A DNA stretch of 51,297 nt from UBA1422 sp041859095 (GCA_041859095.1 JBHEKY010000012.1:1-51297); one strand, 5' to 3'. Positions 8,777 to 16,525 are shown, numbered from the stretch's first letter. Program-made: numbers and translations. The notes: generated by a model from the letters alone, not told the origin.

Positions 8777-8830
8777 ATTATGCACTTTTTGTGACGCGAT
8801 AGATAGTACAGTAACTAAAATAATGGCCGA
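8777..8830 (-). promoter_or_regulatory. Shared-motif promoter, site B
   Basis: Minus-strand order: TCGGCC (8830-8825), 10 bases, TTACTGTAC (8814-8806), 6 bases, TCG (8799-8797), 14 bases, -10 CATAAT (8782-8777). Spacing is identical to site A although the intervening bases differ, which argues for function. Confidence 0.5.
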
Positions 8831-8898
8831 TTGCCAGCGAACATTTCTTCTGAGTGAAATAGCTTTTCTGCTAGGTTAGCACCCTCCCAACCTCTTGG

Positions 8899-8927
8899 TT
8901 GACGAACCCGGGGATTCTTGGTATAAT
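8899..8927 (+). promoter_or_regulatory. Sigma-A promoter of the oadG-oadB operon
   Basis: TTGACG (8899-8904) and TATAAT (8922-8927) are separated by exactly 17 bases. Transcription should start near 8934, giving a leader of about 150 bases before oadG. Confidence 0.8.
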
Positions 8928-8933
8928 TGTATC

Positions 8934-9026
8934 AATATTAGTACAAGATTTCCGGTTGGGCAGGAGACTGCTTCAAGTTTTAGCTTTAGGGTGGAGAGCT
9001 TAATCTTTTGATTAGGCTCTCTTTTT
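8934..9026 (+). ncRNA. Structured leader RNA ahead of oadG (candidate riboswitch or attenuator)
   Basis: Between the predicted transcription start and a strong terminator lie about 60 bases with a small GCAG-GAGA-CTGC hairpin closed by a GNRA-type loop (8960-8971). Promoter, compact leader, terminator and then gene is the layout of transcriptional riboswitches. No known class was recognised with confidence. Confidence 0.45.
8994..9026 (+). terminator. Terminator inside the oadG leader
   Basis: GAGAGC (8994-8999) pairs with GCTCTC (9016-9021) and TAATC (9001-9005) with GATTA (9010-9014), with a G-U pair between. The 12-bp stem, TTTT loop and TTTTT tail make a strong intrinsic terminator. It stands before the genes, so readthrough must be controlled. 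Confidence 0.8.
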
Positions 9027-9087
9027 GTTTCCCATTCTTTTTTCGCAATCGGAACTTGCTATATTTGCTATGAAAGGAGGAACAAGT

Positions 9088-9231
9088 ATGAGTGTTGGAG
9101 AAAGCGTCACAGTCGCATTATTTTGTATCATGGTTGTGTTTGCTGTATTGATTAGTTTGTATGTTGTCATCAAGCTGTTTTCGTATTTGGTGCAAGCCAT
9201 TGAAAAAGTTAACAAAAAACCGGTCGTTTAA
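9088..9231 (+). CDS. OadG-like gamma subunit of a sodium-pump decarboxylase
   Basis: A 47-aa protein with one long membrane helix (about 9-35) followed by a short charged tail. Its size, topology and position before oadB fit the gamma subunit, which anchors the complex and helps join the carboxyltransferase to the membrane pump. Assignment rests largely on context, because such small proteins vary in sequence. The ATG at 9088 follows AAAGGAGG at the usual distance. Confidence 0.7.
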   Translation: MSVGESVTVALFCIMVVFAVLISLYVVIKLFSYLVQAIEKVNKKPVV

Positions 9232-9259
9232 CCGGCTTTCGAAATAGGAGGACCCTCAC

Positions 9260-10393
9260 ATGTTCAAAGAAGCTCTATATGGTCTTTTCAGTGACTCAGG
9301 ATTTGCGGCCTTTACCTGGCAGCATCTGATTATGATTGTCGTCGCCTGTATCCTGATTACCCTGGCCATTGTAAAAAAGTTCGAACCCCTGCTGCTACTT
9401 CCCATCGCCTTTGGAGTGCTTTTGGCCAATCTGCCCCTTTCCGGGTTGATGGAGCCATCCGTGGATGGTGCCCCCGGCGGATTATTGTACTACCTTTATC
9501 AAGGAGTCAAGCTAGGTATCTATCCGTCCCTGATCTTTTTAGGTGTTGGTGCCATGACGGATTTTGGTCCACTGATTGCACGACCCATCAGCTTGCTTCT
9601 GGGTGCGGCGGCACAAATCGGCATCGGCGTCGCCTTTGTCATGGCTATTTTTCTGGGCTTTGCCCCGGCAGAAGCGGCCTCCATTGGCATCATCGGTGGT
9701 GCTGACGGCCCAACGGCAATCTTTTTGACAGCCAAGCTTGCACCTCACTTACTGCCCTCGATCGCCATTGCAGCCTATTCGTATATGGCGCTCATTCCAG
9801 TCATTCAGCCTCCTCTTATGCGTCTTTTGACGACCAAGAAAGAGCGGGAGATTGAGATGGCTCAACTTCGCCAGGTTTCCAAACTCGAAAAAGTTTGTTT
9901 CCCCATTCTGGTAGCGGTTCTTTGCATCCTCCTGCTTCCGGCGGTTGCGCCGCTGATCGGTATGTTGATGCTTGGTAATCTATTCCGAGAATCCGGCGTT
10001 GTGGAACGGTTGTCTTCCACCGCTCAAAACGCGCTGATCAACATCGTTACCATTTTCTTGGGCCTTACGGTTGGTGCCACAGCCAATGCCGAAACCTTTC
10101 TTCGCCCGGAAACCCTAAAAGTCATTGCTTTGGGCTTAATCGCTTTTGCTTTCGCAACGGTGGGCGGTCTGGTTTTTGGAAAGCTGCTTTGCCTGCTTTC
10201 AGGCGGAAAAATCAATCCGCTGATTGGTTCAGCCGGTGTTTCTGCTGTACCGATGGCTGCCCGGGTTTCTCAGGTGGAAGGGCAACGCGCCCGTCCATCC
10301 AACTTCCTTTTGATGCATGCCATGGGTCCCAATGTGGCCGGAGTCATTGGTTCAGCCGTCGCAGCTGGGATTTTGCTGTCACTATTTGGGTAA
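9260..10393 (+). CDS. oadB: Sodium ion-translocating decarboxylase beta subunit
   Basis: A 377-aa protein with about ten membrane segments, the typical length of OadB/MmdB/GcdB. Family-typical motifs include the conserved EAASIGIIGGADGPTAIF segment, carrying the aspartate needed for sodium transport, the PLIGSAGVSAVPMAAR region, and a C-terminal MGPNVAGVIGSAVAAG helix. The beta subunit decarboxylates carboxybiotin and exports sodium. Neither the carboxyltransferase alpha subunit nor a biotin carrier is in the window, so the substrate (oxaloacetate, methylmalonyl-CoA or glutaconyl-CoA) cannot be named. Its 3' end overlaps the convergent ECF transporter gene by 12 bases. AGGAGG precedes the ATG. 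Confidence 0.93.
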   Translation: MFKEALYGLFSDSGFAAFTWQHLIMIVVACILITLAIVKKFEPLLLLPIAFGVLLANLPLSGLMEPSVDGAPGGLLYYLYQGVKLGIYPSLIFLGVGAMTDFGPLIARPISLLLGAAAQIGIGVAFVMAIFLGFAPAEAASIGIIGGADGPTAIFLTAKLAPHLLPSIAIAAYSYMALIPVIQPPLMRLLTTKKEREIEMAQLRQVSKLEKVCFPILVAVLCILLLPAVAPLIGMLMLGNLFRESGVVERLSSTAQNALINIVTIFLGLTVGATANAETFLRPETLKVIALGLIAFAFATVGGLVFGKLLCLLSGGKINPLIGSAGVSAVPMAARVSQVEGQRARPSNFLLMHAMGPNVAGVIGSAVAAGILLSLFG

Positions 10394-11146
10394 GTCTCCA
10401 ACCGGGCTCAGGTGAAAACTTTTGAGACCGGCCCAAATCAGCTCGGCCAGGAAGAATCCCACGCCGAATTGAATGATATTCATGGGAATGCTCAAGGCGG
10501 AAACCGCAAAGTTTCCATACATAATGCCGCCTGCCACAAAGTACCCGAATACCATCCAGAAGCCTGCAAGGGTAATGGCCAAAAGGTGGTAGGTGGGCAG
10601 TATCACCTTGTCTTTTTTGCGGATCAGCAGGGTAACCGCCACAAGTAGGATGGGGATAATCAGAGAGACCACCATCATCTGGGTTTCCATCTTACTGACC
10701 AGCGCGGTGACCTGGCTGACGGACATCCCATCGGAGGCCAGGTTGGCCGGATTGGTCAAGGCTTCATTTTTGACAATCAGCATGGTGGCTAAGTTGAACA
10801 AAACCCAGCTGCCGGCAACCACCGCGGAAAGTATGGCGGTGTTTCGTTTGCTTTTCATGGCTTTTTCAATGGCTAGCCCCATAAGGACCGCCATCATGGT
10901 TTTAATAATCAGTGTGGATGGTGCCCACAGCATGTACCCGGAAAGTACATCGGCCAGGGCGGAACCTACGCCAGCTGCAAAGGCACCGTACCGCCAGCCC
11001 AGGACCAGCACGGAGAGAAACACCATGCTGTCGCCGGCGTGGATGTACCCGCCTGTATTGGGAACCGGAATCATAATCGCCATGGTGGCCACTGTCACGG
11101 CCGCGGTCATCAAACCGGTTAAGGTTAGTTTGTATGTGTTTGTCAT
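10382..11146 (-). CDS. ECF transporter S component, possibly for vitamin B6
   Basis: A 254-aa integral membrane protein with about six helices and the S-component signature near the N-terminus (an HAGDSMVFLSVLVLG segment after the first helix, then ALADVLSGY). Such proteins bind a vitamin and join a shared ECF energizing module, which is not in this window. The divergent neighbour is a MocR/PdxR-type regulator, a family that often controls pyridoxal phosphate synthesis or salvage. A pyridoxine-type substrate is therefore a reasonable but unproven inference. An insertion of about 50 residues (KNEALTNPANLASDG and onward) lengthens one extracellular loop. Confidence 0.75.
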   Translation of the reverse strand: MTNTYKLTLTGLMTAAVTVATMAIMIPVPNTGGYIHAGDSMVFLSVLVLGWRYGAFAAGVGSALADVLSGYMLWAPSTLIIKTMMAVLMGLAIEKAMKSKRNTAILSAVVAGSWVLFNLATMLIVKNEALTNPANLASDGMSVSQVTALVSKMETQMMVVSLIIPILLVAVTLLIRKKDKVILPTYHLLAITLAGFWMVFGYFVAGGIMYGNFAVSALSIPMNIIQFGVGFFLAELIWAGLKSFHLSPVGDLPK

Positions 11147-11212
11147 GATAAATTCCTTTCATTATGCCAATCTCTAACTTGAATTGTTTGTCGACATGTC
11201 ATATAGTATACG

Positions 11213-11242
11213 AGAAGTGTATATATTTAAATATACACTTCT
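11213..11242. promoter_or_regulatory. Palindromic operator between the ECF gene and the MocR gene
   Basis: Perfect 12-bp arms, AGAAGTGTATAT and ATATACACTTCT, are separated by six A/T bases. The site lies in the 131-base divergent spacer, 35 bp before the regulator start, and is the obvious candidate binding site for the MocR-type protein. Confidence 0.6.
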
Positions 11243-11277
11243 TATTATTTTTACCAGTACAGATTTGGCGGTGTAGG

Positions 11278-12681
11278 ATGAAATCTTTCTTGTTTGCCCT
11301 GGACCAGGCTTCCCGGGAACCCATGTATCAGCAAATCTATCAATTCATTCGACATGGAATCATGGCCGAAGAGATACCCCAAGGAGAAAAACTGCCCTCG
11401 TTGCGGGAAGCCGCCCGGGCATTGGGCGTCAGCTTGACCACCGTGACCCAGGCCTACAGCCAGCTTTCCATGGAAGGGTATGTGCAGAATCATCCCAAAT
11501 CCGGATTCTATGTCAGTGCACTGGGACCTGCGAAAAACTTGCCCAGCCAAGGGTTGGATGGACTGGATCCGTTTCTGTCTTATTCGGAACCCAAAGGTCT
11601 GGCCGATGGGCTTTATATTGATCCGAGTTGTTTTGACTTTTTGAAATGGAAAAAATGCCTGAATCAGATTTTTACCGACTTTCCCCACCTGCTTCTCAGC
11701 GAAGGGGATCCCCAGGGAGAGTGGGTGCTGCGAAACGAAATTTCCAGATATGCCTACCAGCACCGGGGGGTAAAATGCAACCGGGAGCAGATCATCATCG
11801 GGGCAGGCATCTCGCCCATCATTGATTTTCTCAGCGTCATCTTGAAGAAAGAGAAAATCCGCCATCTTGCCATCGAAAACCCCGGCTTCCCCGCGGTGGA
11901 ACGGATTTTTGCCGATCGGGATTTTGCGGTGCTTCCCATCCCTGTGGATTCGGACGGGATGCGAATCTCGGTGCTCCCGAATTCCCCTAAGTCGATTGTT
12001 TATGTAAGTCCTTCCAATCAGTTCCCGCTGGGCTCGGTCATGCCGGTGGGCAAGCGTTATGCTCTGCTTGAGTGGGCACACCAAAGCGGCAACTATATTT
12101 TGGAAGACGATTATGACAGCGAATTGCGGTATTATGGAAAACCCATTCCCGCCCTTCAAGGGTTGGATCAGGAGGGCCGGGTGGTGTACCTGGGGTCCTT
12201 TTCCGCCACCTTGTTTCCTTCCATCAAAATCAGTTATATGATCTTGCCGGATTCGTTGCTGGCGTTAGCCCGGTCTTCCATGTCTGGATACCGACAAACC
12301 TGCTCCAAGTCCGAGCAATTGACCCTGGCTTTGTATATGAACAACGGGCTTTACCAAACCCACATCAAAAAACTTCGCCGCCTCTACGCTCAGAAAATGC
12401 AAAAGGCCACAGAGGCAATCCGTCGCTATTTGGGAAACCTCGTGGGAATTATCCAGAGCACCTCAGGCGTTCACATGCTTCTGTCCATTACAAGCAGCCT
12501 CCCCATTTCGGAGCTTTGCCAAAAGGCTCAGGCGGAACGGATTTTAATCACGCCGGTTACATATTTTGCCGGCGCACGAGATTCGGGAGATGCTAACATC
12601 CTGATGTTTTACTATTCCCGCATTCCCATGGAAGAAATCGAACCCGCCATTCAGCGGCTGGCGCTGGCCTGGAATGCTTAA
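11278..12681 (+). CDS. MocR/PdxR-type GntR regulator with aminotransferase-like domain
   Basis: A 467-aa regulator. An N-terminal GntR winged helix is followed by a fold-type I aminotransferase-like domain. The helix-turn-helix is visible at about 30-75 (GEKLPSLREAARALGVS and onward). Such regulators sense pyridoxal 5'-phosphate. The ATG at 11278 is chosen because the GntR domain starts at once (MKSFLFALDQASREPMYQQ); an upstream in-frame ATG would add 38 unrelated residues. The ribosome site (TAGG) is weak. It probably autoregulates and controls the divergent ECF gene through the palindrome at 11213-11242. The gene ends at a strong bidirectional terminator. Confidence 0.88.
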   Translation: MKSFLFALDQASREPMYQQIYQFIRHGIMAEEIPQGEKLPSLREAARALGVSLTTVTQAYSQLSMEGYVQNHPKSGFYVSALGPAKNLPSQGLDGLDPFLSYSEPKGLADGLYIDPSCFDFLKWKKCLNQIFTDFPHLLLSEGDPQGEWVLRNEISRYAYQHRGVKCNREQIIIGAGISPIIDFLSVILKKEKIRHLAIENPGFPAVERIFADRDFAVLPIPVDSDGMRISVLPNSPKSIVYVSPSNQFPLGSVMPVGKRYALLEWAHQSGNYILEDDYDSELRYYGKPIPALQGLDQEGRVVYLGSFSATLFPSIKISYMILPDSLLALARSSMSGYRQTCSKSEQLTLALYMNNGLYQTHIKKLRRLYAQKMQKATEAIRRYLGNLVGIIQSTSGVHMLLSITSSLPISELCQKAQAERILITPVTYFAGARDSGDANILMFYYSRIPMEEIEPAIQRLALAWNA

Positions 12682-12731
12682 TTTGCGCTGCTTTGGCAAA
12701 CATAGCCAGCAGCATTTTCGACAAAAAAATA

Positions 12732-12755
12732 AAGCCAGGCAAATTTGCCTGGCTT
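12732..12755. terminator. Bidirectional terminator
   Basis: AAGCCAGGCAAA with its exact complement forms a 24-base perfect palindrome. T runs lie on both sides, so it can end both the MocR gene (plus) and the HD gene (minus), which converge here. Confidence 0.85.
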
Positions 12756-12765
12756 TTCTCTTTGT

Positions 12766-13206
12766 TTAGTTCCCTTCCGGGCCTTTGCTTCTGACCAACT
12801 CCACCAAATAGTTCCGTCTTTCAACGTACTTTTTGGCACGGTTTTTGTCCGCCTCCGTTGGTGAATCATACCGCGTCAGGTCAGTGTTGTGCTCCAAGTC
12901 TGCCATCTTCACGATGGTTGCCAAAGGATTCTCCGCAATTCGTTTTAGGTAATCTTCATACTGTTCCCCACGGCGTTTGGTCAACGCGGCGACGGCCTCA
13001 ACGATATTTGGCGGAAAGAAAACAGCCAGCTGTTCCTTGGTATAGTCGGTATCCTCAAGAACGTCATGAAGCCATGCCACGGTTTTTTGTTCCATGTTAT
13101 GTACTTTGGATGCAACTGCTTCAAGGTGTTTGATATAAGGCTTCCCTGCCTTATCAGTCTGATCCTTGTGCGCAATGGTTGCGATTTCTTTTGCAATTTT
13201 AATCAT
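12766..13206 (-). CDS. HD-domain phosphohydrolase, small alarmone hydrolase-like
   Basis: A 146-aa soluble protein with the metal-binding pattern of the RelA/SpoT-type hydrolase superfamily: H13, H27, HD at 47-48, ED at 51-52, and D103/N107 in KMADLEHN. It is close in size to Mesh1-like small alarmone hydrolases, which cleave (p)ppGpp or related nucleotides. No synthetase domain is present. Stand-alone members may act on other nucleotide pyrophosphates, so the substrate is not certain. The start is ATG at 13206 after a GGGGG stretch, a modest ribosome site. Confidence 0.75.
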   Translation of the reverse strand: MIKIAKEIATIAHKDQTDKAGKPYIKHLEAVASKVHNMEQKTVAWLHDVLEDTDYTKEQLAVFFPPNIVEAVAALTKRRGEQYEDYLKRIAENPLATIVKMADLEHNTDLTRYDSPTEADKNRAKKYVERRNYLVELVRSKGPEGN

Positions 13207-13278
13207 AGATGAACCCCCAATATAATAGTGTGGTTATTATATCACACTGTTGCCCCGTGCACAATTAGTTCAACTATT

Positions 13279-13443
13279 TTATGCCTTATTTTTTTTAAAT
13301 GCATCCAGAATTGTGTTTCCCAACATAACCAATCCACCAAGCGCTATGAGCACGGCTCCTAGTCCAACAGCCCCGGCGGTGGTAGCCGATCGGCCTGTTC
13401 CGCCAACCTTACGGGGCGGATCAATCGTAAAAATCTTTTTCAT
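13279..13443 (-). CDS. 54-aa small membrane protein
   Basis: A short ORF with a good AAGGAG site before its ATG. It has a polar basic start (MKKIFTIDPPRKVGGTGR), a Gly/Ala/Leu-rich hydrophobic helix (about 20-44) and a basic tail (DAFKKNKA). This topology suggests a single-pass membrane protein. No family was recognised. It sits between the HD gene and the VWA gene. Confidence 0.5.
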   Translation of the reverse strand: MKKIFTIDPPRKVGGTGRSATTAGAVGLGAVLIALGGLVMLGNTILDAFKKNKA

Positions 13444-13599
13444 ACTCGTTCTCCTTTTGCATATGGTTCATGTTGCTCATCGCAGATGATTCAATGCAAC
13501 TGAACAACTATTATTTTATGCCCAACGAGAGAAATAATCAAGTGATAGCGCGATTCATGAACGGAGCTGACTGCGTATCCTACGACTGAATCTCTATTG

Positions 13600-14250
13600 C
13601 TATTCCTTTTCTCTTTTCAGAAAATCCTCGTCGATTTTTGCTTTCCAGTCGCCGCGCATTTTTTTGTCTATGCGCAAATCGCTGACGCTTTGGCACAAAA
13701 CTTCAAAGTTCATTGCCATTCCTGCGGAATCTGCGTGATAACATGCTGATCGGTTTCGGTCAATCCCAAACCGCTCACCTTCGGCGGCGGCATCGATGTT
13801 AGCTCCAAGGAAAATGAATTCCCAGCCATGCTTGGTCTTTTGCTTTTCAATCATTTTCTTGATTTCGTCATGCCGGAAATGGCGGCTGGCGTTTTCCATG
13901 CCGTCAGTGGTAATGACAAACAGGGTGTTCTCCGGCCGATCTTCTTCTCTGCAATATTTGTGGACATTTCCAATGTGGTTGATGGCGAATCCTACTGCAT
14001 CCAATAGCGCAGTGCTACCACGGACATAGTATTCCTTATCGGTCAGCGGCTGCATCGCCTTGATGTCCCTTCGGTCGTGAATGACATCTGACATGTCATC
14101 GAAGAGCACTGTGGAAACCAGGGCGTCTCCGGCTACTTTCTTTTGTTTTTCCAGCATGGCGTTGAATCCGCCGATGGTGTCGCTTTCCAGGCCACTCATG
14201 GATCCGCTTCTGTCAAGAATAAATACCAGTTCTGTTAAATCCTTCTTCAT
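13600..14250 (-). CDS. VWA-domain (von Willebrand factor A) protein
   Basis: A 216-aa soluble protein made almost only of a VWA domain. The metal-ion-dependent adhesion site is intact: D13-R-S15-G-S17, then RGSTALLDAVG, then VITTDGMEN. No signal peptide is visible, so it acts in the cytosol, probably as a protein-interaction module. The ATG at 14250 is chosen because AGGAGG lies just before it; the upstream in-frame ATG at 14268 overlaps that site. It lies downstream of the macro-domain gene on the same strand, a link that hints at ADP-ribose-related regulation (inference). Confidence 0.85.
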   Translation of the reverse strand: MKKDLTELVFILDRSGSMSGLESDTIGGFNAMLEKQKKVAGDALVSTVLFDDMSDVIHDRRDIKAMQPLTDKEYYVRGSTALLDAVGFAINHIGNVHKYCREEDRPENTLFVITTDGMENASRHFRHDEIKKMIEKQKTKHGWEFIFLGANIDAAAEGERFGIDRNRSACYHADSAGMAMNFEVLCQSVSDLRIDKKMRGDWKAKIDEDFLKREKE

Positions 14251-14394
14251 ACTATTTCCCTCCTTCAAATCTTAGGTTCATATGATGGTTTCATTCTAGC
14301 AAAAGGAAAGGGGGAAAAGGTCACTTGCGAAGCGACATTTTTGAGGTCGGGATTCGGGCTGGCAACTTGCCTTGCGCATTGCCAGTTTCAGTCT

Positions 14395-15504
14395 TTAGAA
14401 GGTCATATCCAGACCAAATAAGGTGATTTTGATTTGAAACAAATCATAAAATCCGTTTTCAATAAAGAAGCGGATTGCCAAATCCATCTTGATTCCGTCG
14501 CTCAGGGTGTAGCCTGCTGATTTGAGCAAGTCCATGGTTTGATCCAGATTCAACTCCAGGGCAATGGCGAAAGACAGCACCGTATTTTTGCTGGGCTGGT
14601 AATTTCTTTGGGTTCTGATTCTACTGAACAGCTGACGACTCTGGCCGGCCTTTTGATAGACTTCTGCGTCCCTCTTGCCTGACTTGTCGATCAAGCGAAA
14701 CAGCATCTGGGAGAACGTCTCTGCTCCCGGAGTCCGGCCATTCACGATGGCTTCGAGCTCCGTCTTGGATTTGGAAGGCAAGACCGAAGCAGCAGGCTTA
14801 ACTTTTGCGGCTCCGCCAAATCCTGTGGCTGGATGGCGATATTCCATGGCATTGATGGCCTCATCGTCAACCGACTCCGACGTGATGTTGTCGGATGCGG
14901 AACGGTTGGACCAGTGCTCCATTTTTCGAATGTCTTCATCTTCCAGCAAATCGATGCCGGCATCTTTCGGCGTGGACTCCACGTAATGCTCATCCACATA
15001 GGCTTTGACGTCGTCAAATAACTTGGTGGAAAGCACGTAAGACTCGGTATCGTATACCACCAGGGTCACTTCCATATCATTTTGCATGAGAAACTCGCTG
15101 ATGGCGGAAACCGCAATCTGCATGGATATTTCTCTCGGGCATTCATACACCCCGGTGGAAATCATCGGAAAAGCAATGGACTCGCAATAAAGTTGCTTGG
15201 CCAGCTGCAAACACTTGGTGTAGCAGGATTTCAGTTTCTCTTCCTGATTTGGTTCCTCACGGCGGAAGTCCGGTCCCACGGTATGAAACACATATTTAGC
15301 CAATAGGTCGAAGGCCCGAGAATATCGGACATCCCCAACAGCGATGTCGCCTATTTTTTTTCTGGCTTCAAAGAGTCTGGGGCCGGCGGCTACATGAATA
15401 GCAGCATCCACCCCGTCTCCGATCAGGGCATGCGGGTTTGCGGAGTTCACAATGACGTCCGCGCTGATATGTGTAATGTCGTCTCTTATGATCTTTAATG
15501 GCAT
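14395..15504 (-). CDS. Macro-domain protein with C-terminal helical domain
   Basis: A 369-aa protein. Residues about 1-170 form a macro domain with the ADP-ribose loops VNSANPHALIGDGVDAAIH, KYVFHTVGP and ISTGVYECP. Such domains bind or hydrolyse ADP-ribose marks or O-acetyl-ADP-ribose. After a variable acidic linker comes a helical region (about 265-369, with SRQLFSRIRTQRNYQPSKNT) that resembles a helix-turn-helix. Macro proteins with such a tail occur in Clostridia. The ATG at 15504 is preferred because AAAGGAG precedes it; an upstream in-frame ATG at 15564 overlaps tandem repeats. A VWA gene follows. Confidence 0.85.
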   Translation of the reverse strand: MPLKIIRDDITHISADVIVNSANPHALIGDGVDAAIHVAAGPRLFEARKKIGDIAVGDVRYSRAFDLLAKYVFHTVGPDFRREEPNQEEKLKSCYTKCLQLAKQLYCESIAFPMISTGVYECPREISMQIAVSAISEFLMQNDMEVTLVVYDTESYVLSTKLFDDVKAYVDEHYVESTPKDAGIDLLEDEDIRKMEHWSNRSASDNITSESVDDEAINAMEYRHPATGFGGAAKVKPAASVLPSKSKTELEAIVNGRTPGAETFSQMLFRLIDKSGKRDAEVYQKAGQSRQLFSRIRTQRNYQPSKNTVLSFAIALELNLDQTMDLLKSAGYTLSDGIKMDLAIRFFIENGFYDLFQIKITLFGLDMTF

Positions 15505-15555
15505 AGTGTCTCCTTTATCGTCCTCTGATTGAATCAAATAGTTCAAAGCGATCAT

Positions 15556-15638
15556 AGCGTTCATAGCATTTCAAGCGTTCACAGCGTTTCAAGCGTTCAC
15601 AGCTCCCCAAGCGTTCACAGCGTTTCAAGCGTTTCAAC
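15556..15638. repeat. 18-bp tandem repeat upstream of the macro-domain gene
   Basis: Four units and a partial fifth of AGCGTTCACAGCGTTTCA start at 15556, 15574, 15592, 15610 and 15628. Units vary at a few bases. They lie in the leader of the macro-domain gene. Confidence 0.85.
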
Positions 15639-15690
15639 AAAAACCAGCTGCCCTTTTTAAGGAACAGCCAGTTCTCTATCCCCGCGAGTT

Positions 15691-15754
15691 CAGTTTATAT
15701 GAATTAAACTTTTGGTGCAAGAAGTATTATTCTAAGTATCAGCAATTTCGGGCT
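15691..15754 (-). promoter_or_regulatory. Second copy of a duplicated upstream element
   Basis: Read on the minus strand, this and 6964-6906 share AGCCCGAA, then TTAGAATAATA, TTCTTGCAC, 15 bases and TRTAAACTG. Spacing is constant from TTGCAC to TRTAAA. It lies 190 bp upstream of the macro-domain start; the other copy is 190 bp upstream of the SbcD chimera. Confidence 0.5.
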
Positions 15755-15771
15755 TCCTGTCCGGTTTATGC

Positions 15772-15927
15772 TCAGCGATTTTTATTGTGCTTTGGTTTGG
15801 ACGCCTCCAAAACCAACAAAGTAATAAAGATCAAGATGCCGACGGCAGCCAAAAACAAATACCACAGTAGCTTCATGAGGCCGCTTACAATGATGACAGC
15901 AGTTTGCATCTTAGGGTTATCTTCCAT
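15772..15927 (-). CDS. 51-aa small membrane protein
   Basis: The ORF has GGAGG before its ATG. Its short polar start (MEDNPKMQTA) leads into a 33-residue hydrophobic helix (residues about 11-40) and a basic tail (ASKPKHNKNR). This is a single-pass protein with a positive C-terminus. The family is unknown. It follows the 34-aa ORF at 16068-16172 on the same strand and may be in one transcript with it. Confidence 0.5.
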   Translation of the reverse strand: MEDNPKMQTAVIIVSGLMKLLWYLFLAAVGILIFITLLVLEASKPKHNKNR

Positions 15928-16003
15928 TGAATCCTCCAATTCGGGTTCTTCTTGTCGGGTTCTTCTTGCCCCTCAAGACAGAGCCCGATTTTTTTGGTTC
16001 CCT

Positions 16004-16085
16004 CGAATTCATTTGTTTTAGGCTTCTTCGAATTCATATGCTTTAGGATACTTTGAATTCATATGTTTTAGGCTTCTTCGAATTC
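16004..16085. repeat. 25-bp tandem repeat overlapping the end of a small ORF
   Basis: Three units of CGAATTCATATGTTTTAGG plus CTTCTT (16004, 16029, 16054) and a partial fourth. On the minus strand each unit carries codons for Glu-Glu-Ala followed by a stop, i.e. the last codons of the 34-aa ORF have been copied downstream. Confidence 0.8.
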
Positions 16086-16172
16086 CTCGTCAAACGGTGC
16101 GTCGGCAATCTCCAGCGCTTTCATCACCAGGTACAGCGTACAGAACAATATCACAAATACTATTATTTTCAT
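16068..16172 (-). CDS. 34-aa small membrane peptide
   Basis: A very short ORF with a strong AAGGAGG site. One hydrophobic helix (residues 2-18, MKIIVFVILFCTLYLVMKAL) is followed by an acidic tail (DAPFDEEFEEA). It could be a small membrane regulator or a toxin-like peptide; nothing more can be said. Its promoter carries the shared motif (site C, 16226-16279). Confidence 0.5.
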   Translation of the reverse strand: MKIIVFVILFCTLYLVMKALEIADAPFDEEFEEA

Positions 16173-16225
16173 AAGAAATCGCCTCCTTGCGCATTATTAT
16201 CTTCATAATCGCTTCTTCTATCCTT

Positions 16226-16279
16226 ATACTAGCAAATTTGGTGTTCGATTACTCGTACAGTAAACGGCATTCTGGACGG
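16226..16279 (-). promoter_or_regulatory. Shared-motif promoter, site C
   Basis: Minus-strand order: CCGTCC (16279-16274, four of six as in site A), 10 bases, TTACTGTAC (16263-16255), 6 bases, TCG (16248-16246), 14 bases, -10 TAGTAT (16231-16226). It lies about 50 bp upstream of the 34-aa ORF. Confidence 0.5.
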
Positions 16280-16496
16280 ATTTGAATGATTATGCAATGA
16301 ATCCGGCCGATATGCATGTTTCATGCATGCGAGCAGGGTTGATCCAGGATGAAAATATGTCAAAAACGCTTTTTCTTCGAAAAAAACATATTTTCAGTGC
16401 ATAATCAGCGATAGTTTACATAATGTCCCCACCCGAATCGCCACAAGCGACTACGATTCGGCACCTCTATTGCATAAATATGTCAAATCAAAAAAT

Positions 16497-16525
16497 AGCC
16501 CCAAATATACATAGTATTCGGGGCT
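16497..16525. terminator. Bidirectional hairpin terminator
   Basis: AGCCCC (16497-16502) and GGGGCT (16520-16525) enclose a second paired segment around TATAC/GTATT. T runs occur on both sides; the minus-strand tail is six T. Confidence 0.6.
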
